Of a stretch of 53,423 nt of DNA, positions 18,742 to 26,738 are shown piece after piece. The first letter of the stretch is position 1; every line of letters starts with the position of its first letter. The translations under genes and the position numbers were made by a program. This stretch comes from Truepera sp. (lineage in GTDB: Bacteria; Deinococcota; Deinococci; Deinococcales; Trueperaceae): positions 1 through 53,423 of the forward strand of contig JAGXSO010000073.1 of assembly GCA_018333775.1 (NCBI GenBank), read 5' to 3'. Under the pieces are notes generated by a model, which searched no databases, had not been told where the DNA came from, and was given only the letters and a program-made list of their open reading frames with translations.

Positions 18742-19515
18742 GTGAGGCTGATTGGGCTCCGGTTCGGCCCTTTTCAGGTGCTGCGCCAGATTGCGCGGGG
18801 CGCCCTGAGCCGGGTCTTTTTGGTCAGCGATGGCAAGGTGGCTAAAGCGGCCAAGCTGTTCCCGCTCGAGCACCGCCGGCGCGCCGAACAGGAGTTGGCT
18901 ATCGGCCTGGGCTTAAGCCACCCGCACATCAACGCCGTGGAGGCGCCGATAGAGATCGGCGGCTACCCGGGTATCCTCATGAACTACGTGGCGGGTCGGC
19001 GGCTAGGTGAATGGCCCAGCCAGCCTGATGGACTTCAGCCGTTTCTGGATCGCTGGTCAGAGCTGCTTGATGCACTTGGCTACCTGCATACCTTAGGCAT
19101 TGTGCATAGTGACGTGAAGCCGGAGAATATCCTCATCTCCCGCAAACAAGGGGCTGTGCTCATCGATTTTGACCTAGCGCTTCGGGTGCAGGCGCCCCGC
19201 CAGGGCTTCGCCGGCACCGTGGCCTTTGCCAGCCCGGAACAGGCGCGGGGTGAGCCCGCGGCGCCGGCCAGCGACCTGTACGCAGCCGGCATCATCCTCT
19301 ACCGCGGCCTCACCGGCCAAGTCCCCTTCAGCGGCAGCGTGCGGGAGGTGTTCCGCGCACACGGTGCAGCGACTCCTACTCTCCCGTCACAGTTTGATTC
19401 GCGACTGGCGCCTTACGACGCCTTGGTAACTCGCCTGCTCGCCAAGCAGCCCGAGGACCGCTATCAACATGCCGCTGAGGTGCTTGCAGCGCTGGCTACG
19501 GCTCGCAGCAGTTAA
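18742..19515 (+). CDS. Soluble serine/threonine protein kinase
   Basis: 257 residues, a bare Hanks-type kinase domain with no transmembrane helix or sensor. ATP-site lysine candidates lie at AKAAKLFP (about 35-40). The catalytic loop is IVHSDVKPENILIS (120-133), with Ser in place of the Arg of HRD. The metal-binding motif is DFD (142-144) instead of DFG, and the activation segment ends GTVAFASPEQARGE. These variants occur in other active bacterial kinases, so I expect activity. The GTG start has TAAGAT six bases upstream. It lies after MoxR-DUF58, which could be a substrate or just a neighbour. Confidence 0.87.
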   Translation: MRLIGLRFGPFQVLRQIARGALSRVFLVSDGKVAKAAKLFPLEHRRRAEQELAIGLGLSHPHINAVEAPIEIGGYPGILMNYVAGRRLGEWPSQPDGLQPFLDRWSELLDALGYLHTLGIVHSDVKPENILISRKQGAVLIDFDLALRVQAPRQGFAGTVAFASPEQARGEPAAPASDLYAAGIILYRGLTGQVPFSGSVREVFRAHGAATPTLPSQFDSRLAPYDALVTRLLAKQPEDRYQHAAEVLAALATARSS

Positions 19516-19552
19516 AACTAACTGGCCCCGCACCAGTGCCGTGGGGTAGCGC

Positions 19553-19558
19553 TACAAT
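19553..19558 (+). promoter_or_regulatory. -10 element, leaderless start of mntA
   Basis: TACAAT, then ACTATC, then ATG at 19565. No Shine-Dalgarno sequence. Confidence 0.6.
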
Positions 19559-19564
19559 ACTATC

Positions 19565-19861
19565 ATGCCCCTGCCCCCCTACAACCAAGAGCGCCTGACC
19601 GCAATCTGCGAACGGTTTCATGTCCGCCGCCTGGCAGTATTCGGTTCGTACCTGCATCGAGAGGCAGATGCAGCCAGCGACCTTGATCTGCTGGTAGAGT
19701 TTGCCCCCGGCCAGGCCCCTGGGCTGGGCTTTGTGCGCCTGCAAAGCGAGCTGGAAAAGCTCTTTGGCTGCAGGGTAGACCTGCATACCCCCAGAAGCCT
19801 GAGCCGTTACTTTCGTCAGCAGGTGCTGGCCGAAGCCCAGGTGCTGCATGCGGCGGCGTGA
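19565..19861 (+). CDS. MntA-type nucleotidyltransferase antitoxin
   Basis: 98 residues of the minimal nucleotidyltransferase (MNT) fold. The catalytic pattern GSx10DxD is complete: FGSYL at 26-30, then SDLDLLVEF with Asp39 and Asp41. In characterised MntA/HepT modules this protein adds AMP to a tyrosine of the HepT toxin and so neutralises it. The partner gene overlaps its 3' end by 14 bases, the usual order. The start is leaderless, with TACAAT six bases upstream. Confidence 0.88.
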   Translation: MPLPPYNQERLTAICERFHVRRLAVFGSYLHREADAASDLDLLVEFAPGQAPGLGFVRLQSELEKLFGCRVDLHTPRSLSRYFRQQVLAEAQVLHAAA

Positions 19862-20192
19862 GCTGTCCGATCGGGTGCGCTTGCTCCACATGCGGGATGC
19901 CGCCCGGCGGACGCTGGAGCTTGCACGAGGGAGGGAGGTAGCCAACCTTCAACCCGAGGACGAACCGGCCCTGGCCTTGGTGAGGCTGCTGGAAATACTG
20001 GGGGAGGCTGCTAGAACGGTTTCGAGCGAACTCAAAACCCGTTATCCCGAGGTGCCGTGGCGGGAGGTTGCCGACACACGAAACCGCTTGCTGCACGAGT
20101 ATTTCGATGTGGACATGGAGATTGTTGCTGCCATCGTGCGAGACGACTTGCCGCTCCTGTTGCAGCACATAGAACACATACTGAGCGATTAG
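19848..20192 (+). CDS. HepT-type HEPN ribonuclease toxin (DUF86)
   Basis: 114 residues, all-helical HEPN fold. The toxin motif RX4HXY is intact as Arg78, His83 and Tyr85 in TRNRLLHEYF; the tyrosine is the residue adenylylated by MntA in studied systems. HEPN toxins of this type cut RNA. It lies directly behind and overlaps the MNT antitoxin gene. With all key residues intact the module looks functional. Confidence 0.88.
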   Translation: MRRRELSDRVRLLHMRDAARRTLELARGREVANLQPEDEPALALVRLLEILGEAARTVSSELKTRYPEVPWREVADTRNRLLHEYFDVDMEIVAAIVRDDLPLLLQHIEHILSD

Positions 20193-20400
20193 CTAACCTG
20201 GCGCAAAACATCAAAGCCGAGATGAGCGCATAAACCCGCACCGAGACTGCGACCCGGTACCTCGGACTCTCTACCATACCCCATAGCGGTTTTCGCAAAT
20301 ACTGACCCGGCTAGGCGCTGGTATCTCTGCCAAGACGCTCTGGACAACGATTAGCAGCCGAAGTTGACAAGTTGTATTGTGCCGCTGCCCGCCGAGGTGT

Positions 20401-20406
20401 CACAAT
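20401..20406 (+). promoter_or_regulatory. -10 element before the first ABC permease
   Basis: CACAAT, then GGCGGC, then ATG at 20413. It departs from TANNNT at the first base; a weak -35 (TTGTGC, 20377-20382) lies 18 bases upstream. The rest of the 220-base gap after hepT shows nothing I recognise. Confidence 0.4.
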
Positions 20407-20412
20407 GGCGGC

Positions 20413-22494
20413 ATGAACGAACGACTGGCGCTGGCAATGCTGGCGCTATTGGCCATCCTGTCGCTGTGGATCGCTCCGTGGGCGGCGCTTAACCGCGAAA
20501 CTGGTGCCCGTAGCGCGGTAGTCTTACTCCCTGAGCGGATAGTGGATTTTACCGGGCGCACCGAACCGCTGGCCATTCCCGGCCAGCTAACGGTTTTAAT
20601 CGTCAGTGTGATAGCGCTGCTGGCCATTGCTGGAGCTGCCGGGCTCCGGGGCCGCAGTCGCTACTGGCTCTGGTTGCTGGCCGGGATAGTGCTCATCGCC
20701 ATCACCGCTTATGGGTTGGCGCTGTTCGGTGAAGTGGTCAGGGCGGCGCAGCAAGCTGCCTTGGAGGCCGGGGCTAGGCGGCCCCCTTACCAGCGCAGCG
20801 GCATGGCTCTATCAGCGTTTCTAAGTTACGCTGTAGGCGGCCTAGCGATCCTTTTGGGCCTGCGGGTCTTTGCCGGGCTTGGCGCTATTCTTGACCGGCT
20901 GTTTCGCTCAGTGATGGTGCCGGCGACCTCGATCGCTTTGGCACTGTTGGCGACGGGTGTGGTCATTCTGGTGCTGCAGCCGACCGCGGTGGGCCGCGGC
21001 GTGGAGATTACCTCCACCTGGATGTATCTTATCGGTCGACTAGATACCTTGTGGTATGCCTACCAGACGCTGTTTGCCAGCTCTCTGGGCAGTCTGGCGG
21101 GTTTCTTAGAGGCGCTTACCTTCACCACTCCGCTCATCTTTACGGGACTGGCGGTAGCCTTCGGTTTCCGCGCCGGTCTCTTCAACATCGGAGCGCCAGG
21201 GCAGATGATCATGGGTGCCATCGGCGCCATGCTGGTCGGGGTGTTCGTGCCTGGCCCCCGAGTGGTGATTCTCCCCTTGGCAGTGCTGGCGGCAGCCATC
21301 GGTGGTGGTCTGTGGGGCGCCATCCCCGGCTGGCTCAAGGCGCGCTTTGGCGCTCACGAAGTGATCAACACCATCCTGATGAACTTCATCGCTGCCGCGC
21401 TGCTACTCTTTGTGCTGTCAGCCGAACAGGTCTTCACTGCCCCAGCGCTGCGGATGGTAGTGGTGGTGCTGATCTTAGCGGCGCTGGCCGTCGTGCTGAG
21501 CCTCATTCGGCCGCTCCGCCTGGTGCTAGCTAAGGCGCCGCGGCTTACTTTGGCGCTGGCCGGAGTGTTGCTGCTGATCGCTATGGTCGTGTCCGGCTTG
21601 CCGCGCCCCGGCGATGCTCCGATCAACCTTGACCTACCCATCAAAGCGCCTGGTTTGGACCCCAAGTCGCATGAGATTGCTCCTGAAGCGCGCTTTACGC
21701 AACTACCGGCCTTGCTCGGTATCGACCTGAGCGTTTCGCCGGGAGTCAACGTGGTGGCGATTAACTACGGTTTGCCGGCAGTCCCGCTGCTCGCGCTGCT
21801 AGGTTTCTTGGTCGGGCCCAGGGTATCATCGCAGCTGCGGCGCTTCTGGCCGCGCGCGGCGGCATCGCTCGGGTTAGCGGCGGCTGGCTACCTGCTCTTT
21901 TGGACGCTCGGCTGGACCGCCCTGCCGACAGCCATACCGCCTACTAAGCTCAACGGCTCTTTCATTATCGCTTTGCTGGCGGCAGCGTTGGTCTATCTCC
22001 TGCTGTGGCGAACTAAGTGGGGTTACGAACTCCGGGCGGTGGGAGTATCGCCCAAGGCTGCTGAGTATGGCGGTGTTAATATCGCCCGCAACATCGTGCT
22101 GGCCATGACTATCGCCGGGGCGTTGGCGGGCCTGAGCGCTACCCACTATGTCATGGGGGGTGCGCTGGAAGACTACTCGCTCCGCCAAGCCCTGCCGACC
22201 GATGACGGCTTCACCGGCATCGCTGTGGCGCTGCTCGGCGGCACCACGCCCGGCGGGGTGATCTTGGCCGCTTTCTTGTTCGGTGTGCTGCAAAACGGTG
22301 GACTAGCCTTAAACGTTACCTTCAGCGACCTGACCCGCGACGTAGTCAGCATGATGTTGGCGTTGGTGGTACTGTTTATTGCGGCTAAGGGGTTCTTGTC
22401 CGAGTCGGTGCTCAACGCTCGGCGTGAGGCTTTGCTAGAGGCGGAGCGAGCTGCTGGGCAGGCTCCGGCAACTAGGGAGGTGAACCATGGTTGA
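20413..22494 (+). CDS. ABC transporter permease, nucleoside/simple-sugar type (extended)
   Basis: 693 residues, nearly twice the usual 350-400 for this BPD_transp_2-type permease. The recognisable family core starts near residue 215 with FGFRAGLFNIGAPGQMIMGA further on and resumes after an insert with WGYELRAVGVSPKAAEYGGV. The first 200 residues add about five hydrophobic helices. The insert of about 170 residues between the halves holds further helices and a polar stretch. Relatives import nucleosides with a BMP-type lipoprotein and a double ATPase. Neither gene is here, so the pair depends on components encoded elsewhere. The ATG at 20413 is preferred over upstream frames. Confidence 0.85.
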   Translation: MNERLALAMLALLAILSLWIAPWAALNRETGARSAVVLLPERIVDFTGRTEPLAIPGQLTVLIVSVIALLAIAGAAGLRGRSRYWLWLLAGIVLIAITAYGLALFGEVVRAAQQAALEAGARRPPYQRSGMALSAFLSYAVGGLAILLGLRVFAGLGAILDRLFRSVMVPATSIALALLATGVVILVLQPTAVGRGVEITSTWMYLIGRLDTLWYAYQTLFASSLGSLAGFLEALTFTTPLIFTGLAVAFGFRAGLFNIGAPGQMIMGAIGAMLVGVFVPGPRVVILPLAVLAAAIGGGLWGAIPGWLKARFGAHEVINTILMNFIAAALLLFVLSAEQVFTAPALRMVVVVLILAALAVVLSLIRPLRLVLAKAPRLTLALAGVLLLIAMVVSGLPRPGDAPINLDLPIKAPGLDPKSHEIAPEARFTQLPALLGIDLSVSPGVNVVAINYGLPAVPLLALLGFLVGPRVSSQLRRFWPRAAASLGLAAAGYLLFWTLGWTALPTAIPPTKLNGSFIIALLAAALVYLLLWRTKWGYELRAVGVSPKAAEYGGVNIARNIVLAMTIAGALAGLSATHYVMGGALEDYSLRQALPTDDGFTGIAVALLGGTTPGGVILAAFLFGVLQNGGLALNVTFSDLTRDVVSMMLALVVLFIAAKGFLSESVLNARREALLEAERAAGQAPATREVNHG

Positions 22495-23422
22495 TACTTT
22501 CTTGTTGCTGGCCCTGGTCGGCTCGGTGTTGCGAGCCACCACGCCGCTCCTGTTGGCAGCGCTCGGCGGCATGTTTAGCGAGCGATCAGGGGTGGTTAAC
22601 ATTGCGCTGGAGGGGATTATCCTATTTGGTGCCCTGGCTGCCGCGGTAGTGACCCAGCTGGTCGAGGCGCCTTACTTAGCGCAAAATCCTCGGGCGGTGG
22701 TCTGGTTTGCACCTTGGCTGGGCGTCGTGGCGGCAGTTATCGCGGGCGGCTTGATCGGCTGGCTCCATGCGCTGGTATCGATCCGCTATAAGGCCGACCA
22801 GATCATCTCCGGCACGGCCATTAACTTAATGGGGGTCGGTATCCCGGCGTTGGTGCTGATGGGCCTTTACAACAACTCGACTACCAGCACACCGCTAGTC
22901 AATCGCTTGCCCCAGTGGGGCGTTGGCCCGTTCAGCTTCAGTCCGTTGGTCTATTTGGCCTTTCTGTTGGTGCCGGTAGCTTGGTATGTGCTGTTTAAGA
23001 CCCCCTTTGGCTTGCGCTTGCGGGCGGTTGGCGAACATCCGGACGCCGCCGCCAGTGTGGGTGTTGGGGTGAGGCGGATGCGCTACTACGGTGTAGTCAT
23101 TTCAGGTGTGCTGGCAGGTCTGGCGGGGGCTTACCTGTCCATTGGCCATCTTAACCAGTTCATCTCCGAGATGTCGGGTGGCCGCGGCTTCATCGCGCTG
23201 GCGGCGCTTATTTTTGGCAAGTGGCACCCGCTGGGCGTCCTGGGGGCGACCCTGCTGTTCGGTTCATTCGAAGCGGTGGCGACGCTGTTAGGCGGTGCGC
23301 GTCTAATGCCCTCGACCATCGTGTCGGGTATCCCATTTATCCTTACGATGTTGGTGCTGGCTGGTTTCATCGGCCGGGCCATTCCACCTAAAGCGATCGG
23401 TAAAGCCTACGACCGGGCTTGA
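22487..23422 (+). CDS. ABC transporter permease, nucleoside/simple-sugar type
   Basis: 311 residues, the normal length for the second permease of a nucleoside-type importer. Signatures are TPLLLAALGGMFSERSGVVN near the start, the coupling region FGLRLRAVGEHPDAAASVGV and the motif SGGRGFIALAALIFGKWHP. About nine membrane helices. It overlaps the first permease by eight bases and has a good ribosome-binding site (GGGAGG) inside that gene. The two permeases would form the heteromeric channel. Fourteen bases separate it from malQ. Confidence 0.9.
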   Translation: MVDTFLLLALVGSVLRATTPLLLAALGGMFSERSGVVNIALEGIILFGALAAAVVTQLVEAPYLAQNPRAVVWFAPWLGVVAAVIAGGLIGWLHALVSIRYKADQIISGTAINLMGVGIPALVLMGLYNNSTTSTPLVNRLPQWGVGPFSFSPLVYLAFLLVPVAWYVLFKTPFGLRLRAVGEHPDAAASVGVGVRRMRYYGVVISGVLAGLAGAYLSIGHLNQFISEMSGGRGFIALAALIFGKWHPLGVLGATLLFGSFEAVATLLGGARLMPSTIVSGIPFILTMLVLAGFIGRAIPPKAIGKAYDRA

Positions 23423-23436
23423 CCCTGGAGGACAGC

Positions 23437-24993
23437 ATGGCATTCACACGTTCTGGCGGAATCCTCTTACATCCCACCTCACTCCCTGGGCCGCACGGGA
23501 TCGGCGATCTAGGCACCTCGGCCCGGCGGTGGCTGGACTTTCTGGCCGAGGCTGGTCAGACCATCTGGCAGATTCTGCCGCTCGGCCCTACTGGCTATGG
23601 CGACAGTCCTTATCAGAGCTTTAGCGCCTTCGCCGGCAACCCCTATCTGATTAGCCTAAGCGCGCTGGTCGAGGAAGGTTTGCTCCCCCCGGAGGCGCTC
23701 GGGGGCTTGCCGGTATTTCCTGACGACCGCGTCGACTTCGGCAGCGTCATCCCCTTCAAGTTGGCGGTGCTCGAGCGCTCCTATCAATACTTCGAGCAGC
23801 GCGCCAGCCGCGAGCAGCACGCCCGCTTTGCCGACTTTTGCGAGGCTCAGGCGTCCTGGCTCGAAGATTTTGCGCTGTTCATGGCCTGCAAGGAGGCTCA
23901 TGATGGGCGCCCCTGGAACGAGTGGGAACCCGAGATTCGTGCCCGCCGGCCTGAGGCCCTGGCGAGCTGGCGCGAGCGGCTACAACACGACATTGCCAAG
24001 CAGCGCTACTGGCAATGGCTATTTTTTGAGCAGTGGGGAGCAGTAAAGCGCCACGCCGAGGCGTGTGGCATTAAAATTATCGGCGACATCCCCATTTTTG
24101 TGGCCTACGACTCAGCCGATACCTGGGCCAACCCCGAACTCTTTTACCTCGATGCCGAGGGCAACCCCACCGTCATTGCCGGCGTGCCGCCGGACTACTT
24201 CAGCGCGACCGGCCAGCGCTGGGGCAACCCCATCTACCGCTGGAAGGTGATGGCCGAAACCGGCTACGCCTGGTGGATTGCTCGCATCAGGGCTGTGCTG
24301 GCTCAGGTCGATATCGTGCGGATCGATCACTTCCGCGGTTTTGAGGCCTATTGGGAGATTCCCGCTAGCGAGCCGACCGCGGTCAAGGGCCGCTGGGTCA
24401 GAGGGCCGGGGCAGGGTTTCTTTGACGCCGTCAAGCAGGCTCTGGGCGAGCTGCCGATTATCGCCGAGGACCTGGGCGTCATCACTCCCGGCGTCGAAGC
24501 TCTGCGCGACGATAACGGCCTTCCCGGTATGAAGGTGTTACAGTTCGCTTTTGCTGCCGATGCCGCCGATCCCTATCTGCCGCACAACTACCCCAAGACT
24601 TGCGCGGTCTATACCGGGACCCATGACAACGACACCACCCTGGGCTGGTACGAGAAGGCGCCCGCGAGCGAGCAAGACTTCGTCCGGCGCTACCTCGCTC
24701 GGGACGGCTCGGACATCGTCTGGGACATGATGCGCCTAGCCTTTGCGTCAGTTGCCGAGATCGCCGTGGTGCCGCTGCAAGATGTGCTGCGCCTCGGCTC
24801 GGAACACCGCATGAATACCCCGGGCACTGCCTCGGGGAACTGGCAGTGGCGCTTTAAGTGGTTGCACCTCGAGTATTGGCTGGCGCCGGTGCTGCGCGAG
24901 ATGGCCGAGACCTACGGGCGCATACCGCTCGACAAGCCCGTGGATACCGCCTACCGCCAATCGGCCACTAACACCGTCGTTGAAGACGAATGA
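23437..24993 (+). CDS. malQ: 4-alpha-glucanotransferase (amylomaltase)
   Basis: 518 residues, a GH77 enzyme that moves alpha-1,4-glucan chains between acceptors. The start LLHPTSLPGPHGIGDLG is diagnostic. Catalytic residues align by spacing with Thermus amylomaltase: nucleophile Asp297 in RIDHFRGFEAYW, acid/base Glu344 in IIAEDLGVITP and Asp397 in TGTHDNDT. I chose the ATG that follows GGAGGA at 23427-23432. It sits behind the permease pair with a short gap, so a shared transcript is likely, which weakly favours a sugar over a nucleoside as the imported substrate. Confidence 0.95.
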   Translation: MAFTRSGGILLHPTSLPGPHGIGDLGTSARRWLDFLAEAGQTIWQILPLGPTGYGDSPYQSFSAFAGNPYLISLSALVEEGLLPPEALGGLPVFPDDRVDFGSVIPFKLAVLERSYQYFEQRASREQHARFADFCEAQASWLEDFALFMACKEAHDGRPWNEWEPEIRARRPEALASWRERLQHDIAKQRYWQWLFFEQWGAVKRHAEACGIKIIGDIPIFVAYDSADTWANPELFYLDAEGNPTVIAGVPPDYFSATGQRWGNPIYRWKVMAETGYAWWIARIRAVLAQVDIVRIDHFRGFEAYWEIPASEPTAVKGRWVRGPGQGFFDAVKQALGELPIIAEDLGVITPGVEALRDDNGLPGMKVLQFAFAADAADPYLPHNYPKTCAVYTGTHDNDTTLGWYEKAPASEQDFVRRYLARDGSDIVWDMMRLAFASVAEIAVVPLQDVLRLGSEHRMNTPGTASGNWQWRFKWLHLEYWLAPVLREMAETYGRIPLDKPVDTAYRQSATNTVVEDE

Positions 24994-24997
24994 CAGT

Positions 24998-26620
24998 CTA
25001 GCCTGGCCTGACTACCTGCCCCGGCGTGGCGCCGGTATGCCTGCCGCCGCGCAGTACCCGCACGCCGTTGACCCACACCTCTTCGACGCCTACCGATAGC
25101 TGGTGCGGCTCCTCGAAAGTTGACCGGTCGCTGATGGTGGCCGGATCGAAGATCACCACATCGGCCTGCATCCCTTCGAGTAGCAGCCCGCGGTGCTTGA
25201 GGTTGAGCCGCTCGGCTACTGCCCCAGTCATCTTGCGCACGGCGTCTTCCAGGGTGAGAACCTGCTCGTCGCGCACGTACTTGCCGAGTACGCGCGGGTA
25301 GGTGCCGTAGGCCCGCGGGTGGGTGGGGCCCAGGCTCTGGCCCCAGGCCGGGTCGTAGCCGCCGGCATCGGTGGAGATCTTGATCCACGGCTGCGGCAGT
25401 TGCAGCTTGAGATTCTCCTCGGACATCGAGAAGTAGATGGTGCTGATGCGCTGCCCTTCGTCCAAGAGCAGCTCAAAGACTGTCTCGAGCCAGTGCTGGC
25501 CGCGCGCCTTGGCGATCTCTGAGAGGCGCATGCCGCTATACGGCCGGTTATGTGGCTTTTCAAAACCGATCGGCATGACGTTCTCCGGGCCGTCGCTGCT
25601 AGCTAACGCCTCCCAGGTCCCGTCAGGTGTCAGCACCGCCTCCTTAATGCGCTGACGTATGGCCGGGTCACGGAGGTTCTCAAACAGCTTCCCTTCGGCG
25701 GCGGCCCACGGTGGGAGCACCGAGGAGAGGCCGGTCCCCGCGGCAGGGTAGGGATACATGTCGGCGGTGACATCGAGCCCTGAGTCCCTGGCTTGTGAAA
25801 TCAGCTCGATTACCAGCGGCAGCTTGGGCCAGTTGCGCCGCCCGGCAGCCTTGAGGTGGTAGATCTCGACCGGCAGCTCAGCCCGCCTGCCGATCTCGAA
25901 GGCCTCTTCTAACGCCGAAAAGATCTCATCGCCTTCGGAGCGGAGGTGAGTGATGTAGCTGCCGCCGTAACGGCTCACTACCTCGCAGACGGCTACGATC
26001 TCGCTGGTATCGGCATAGGCGTCAGGCGGATAGATTAGCGCATACGAGACGCCGAAGGCGCCATCGGCCATAGCTTCAGCCATCAGGCGCTGCATGGCGG
26101 AGAGCTCTTCCGGGCTAGGAGAGCGCATGTCGAGCCCCAGCACATACTCGCGCAGGGTGCCACCGGCTAGGTATGAGCCGATATTGGGCGAGACGCCGTG
26201 CTTAAGCATGGCCGCTAGCCAATCCCCAAACCGCGACCAACCCTTGGCCCGCTCCACCCACTCGGGGAGCCGCGCGGCGTAGACCGAAAAGCCGATCGGG
26301 TTTTGCACCCGCCCGCCGAAGGGGGCCGGCGTCCAGCCTTCGCCCATGATCTCGGTGGTGACGCCCTGGGTAATCTTGGATAGGCAGCGCCCGTCCAGCA
26401 TCAAGGGGGCGATAGCGTGGCTCTGGATGTCGATAAAACCGGGGCAGACTACCTTGCCCTTAGCCTCGACTACTTCTCGCGCTGCACTGTCAGGAATCTG
26501 CCCAGGCGGAGCCAGCGCAGCGATCACCTCGCCGCTTAAGGCCACATCGCCGTAGCGCCAGGGGTTGCCGGTGCCATCAACAATGCGTGCGCCGCGAATT
26601 AACACCTCATAGCTCGGCAT
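24998..26620 (-). CDS. Amidohydrolase, N-acyl-D-amino-acid deacylase-like
   Basis: 540 residues of the amidohydrolase superfamily close to D-aminoacylases. The usual HxH metal motif after the first strand is GFIDIQSHA here (61-69), so the first histidine is Gln66. The region ITQGVTTEIMGEGW lacks the cysteine used by classical D-aminoacylase. Later features (HLRSEGDE, and AVRKMTGAVAERLNLKHRG near the C-terminus) are intact. It is likely a hydrolase of N-acyl amino acids or a related cyclic amide, with altered metal binding. TATACT lies five bases before the ATG with no ribosome-binding site. It converges with malQ. Confidence 0.82.
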   Translation of the reverse strand: MPSYEVLIRGARIVDGTGNPWRYGDVALSGEVIAALAPPGQIPDSAAREVVEAKGKVVCPGFIDIQSHAIAPLMLDGRCLSKITQGVTTEIMGEGWTPAPFGGRVQNPIGFSVYAARLPEWVERAKGWSRFGDWLAAMLKHGVSPNIGSYLAGGTLREYVLGLDMRSPSPEELSAMQRLMAEAMADGAFGVSYALIYPPDAYADTSEIVAVCEVVSRYGGSYITHLRSEGDEIFSALEEAFEIGRRAELPVEIYHLKAAGRRNWPKLPLVIELISQARDSGLDVTADMYPYPAAGTGLSSVLPPWAAAEGKLFENLRDPAIRQRIKEAVLTPDGTWEALASSDGPENVMPIGFEKPHNRPYSGMRLSEIAKARGQHWLETVFELLLDEGQRISTIYFSMSEENLKLQLPQPWIKISTDAGGYDPAWGQSLGPTHPRAYGTYPRVLGKYVRDEQVLTLEDAVRKMTGAVAERLNLKHRGLLLEGMQADVVIFDPATISDRSTFEEPHQLSVGVEEVWVNGVRVLRGGRHTGATPGQVVRPG

Positions 26621-26625
26621 GAGCG

Positions 26626-26631
26626 AGTATA
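26626..26631 (-). promoter_or_regulatory. -10 element, leaderless start of amidohydrolase
   Basis: TATACT, then CGCTC, then ATG at 26620 on the minus strand. Confidence 0.6.
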
Positions 26632-26691
26632 CCTTAAGCCCAGTGCCGCCTTTGGCGATGAATCATGCGGCACTTTGCCGAATTGGCGCGG

Positions 26692-26721
26692 TTGACTCTG
26701 AACTGCGAAACGTGGCAACAT
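26692..26721 (+). promoter_or_regulatory. Possible promoter of the flavoprotein gene
   Basis: TTGACT at 26692-26697 and CAACAT at 26716-26721, 18 bases apart, upstream of a gene that does have a Shine-Dalgarno sequence. The -10 is poor. Confidence 0.3.
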
Positions 26722-26738
26722 CACAACTAGGAGTGATC

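Noticed and set aside
19563..20177. 204-codon minus-strand frame over mntA/hepT
   Set aside because: Antisense to two intact toxin-antitoxin genes with complete motifs.
20377..20412. Upstream start for the first permease
   Set aside because: Adds a Cys/Pro-rich non-family tail; the ATG at 20413 has a -10 at the typical distance.
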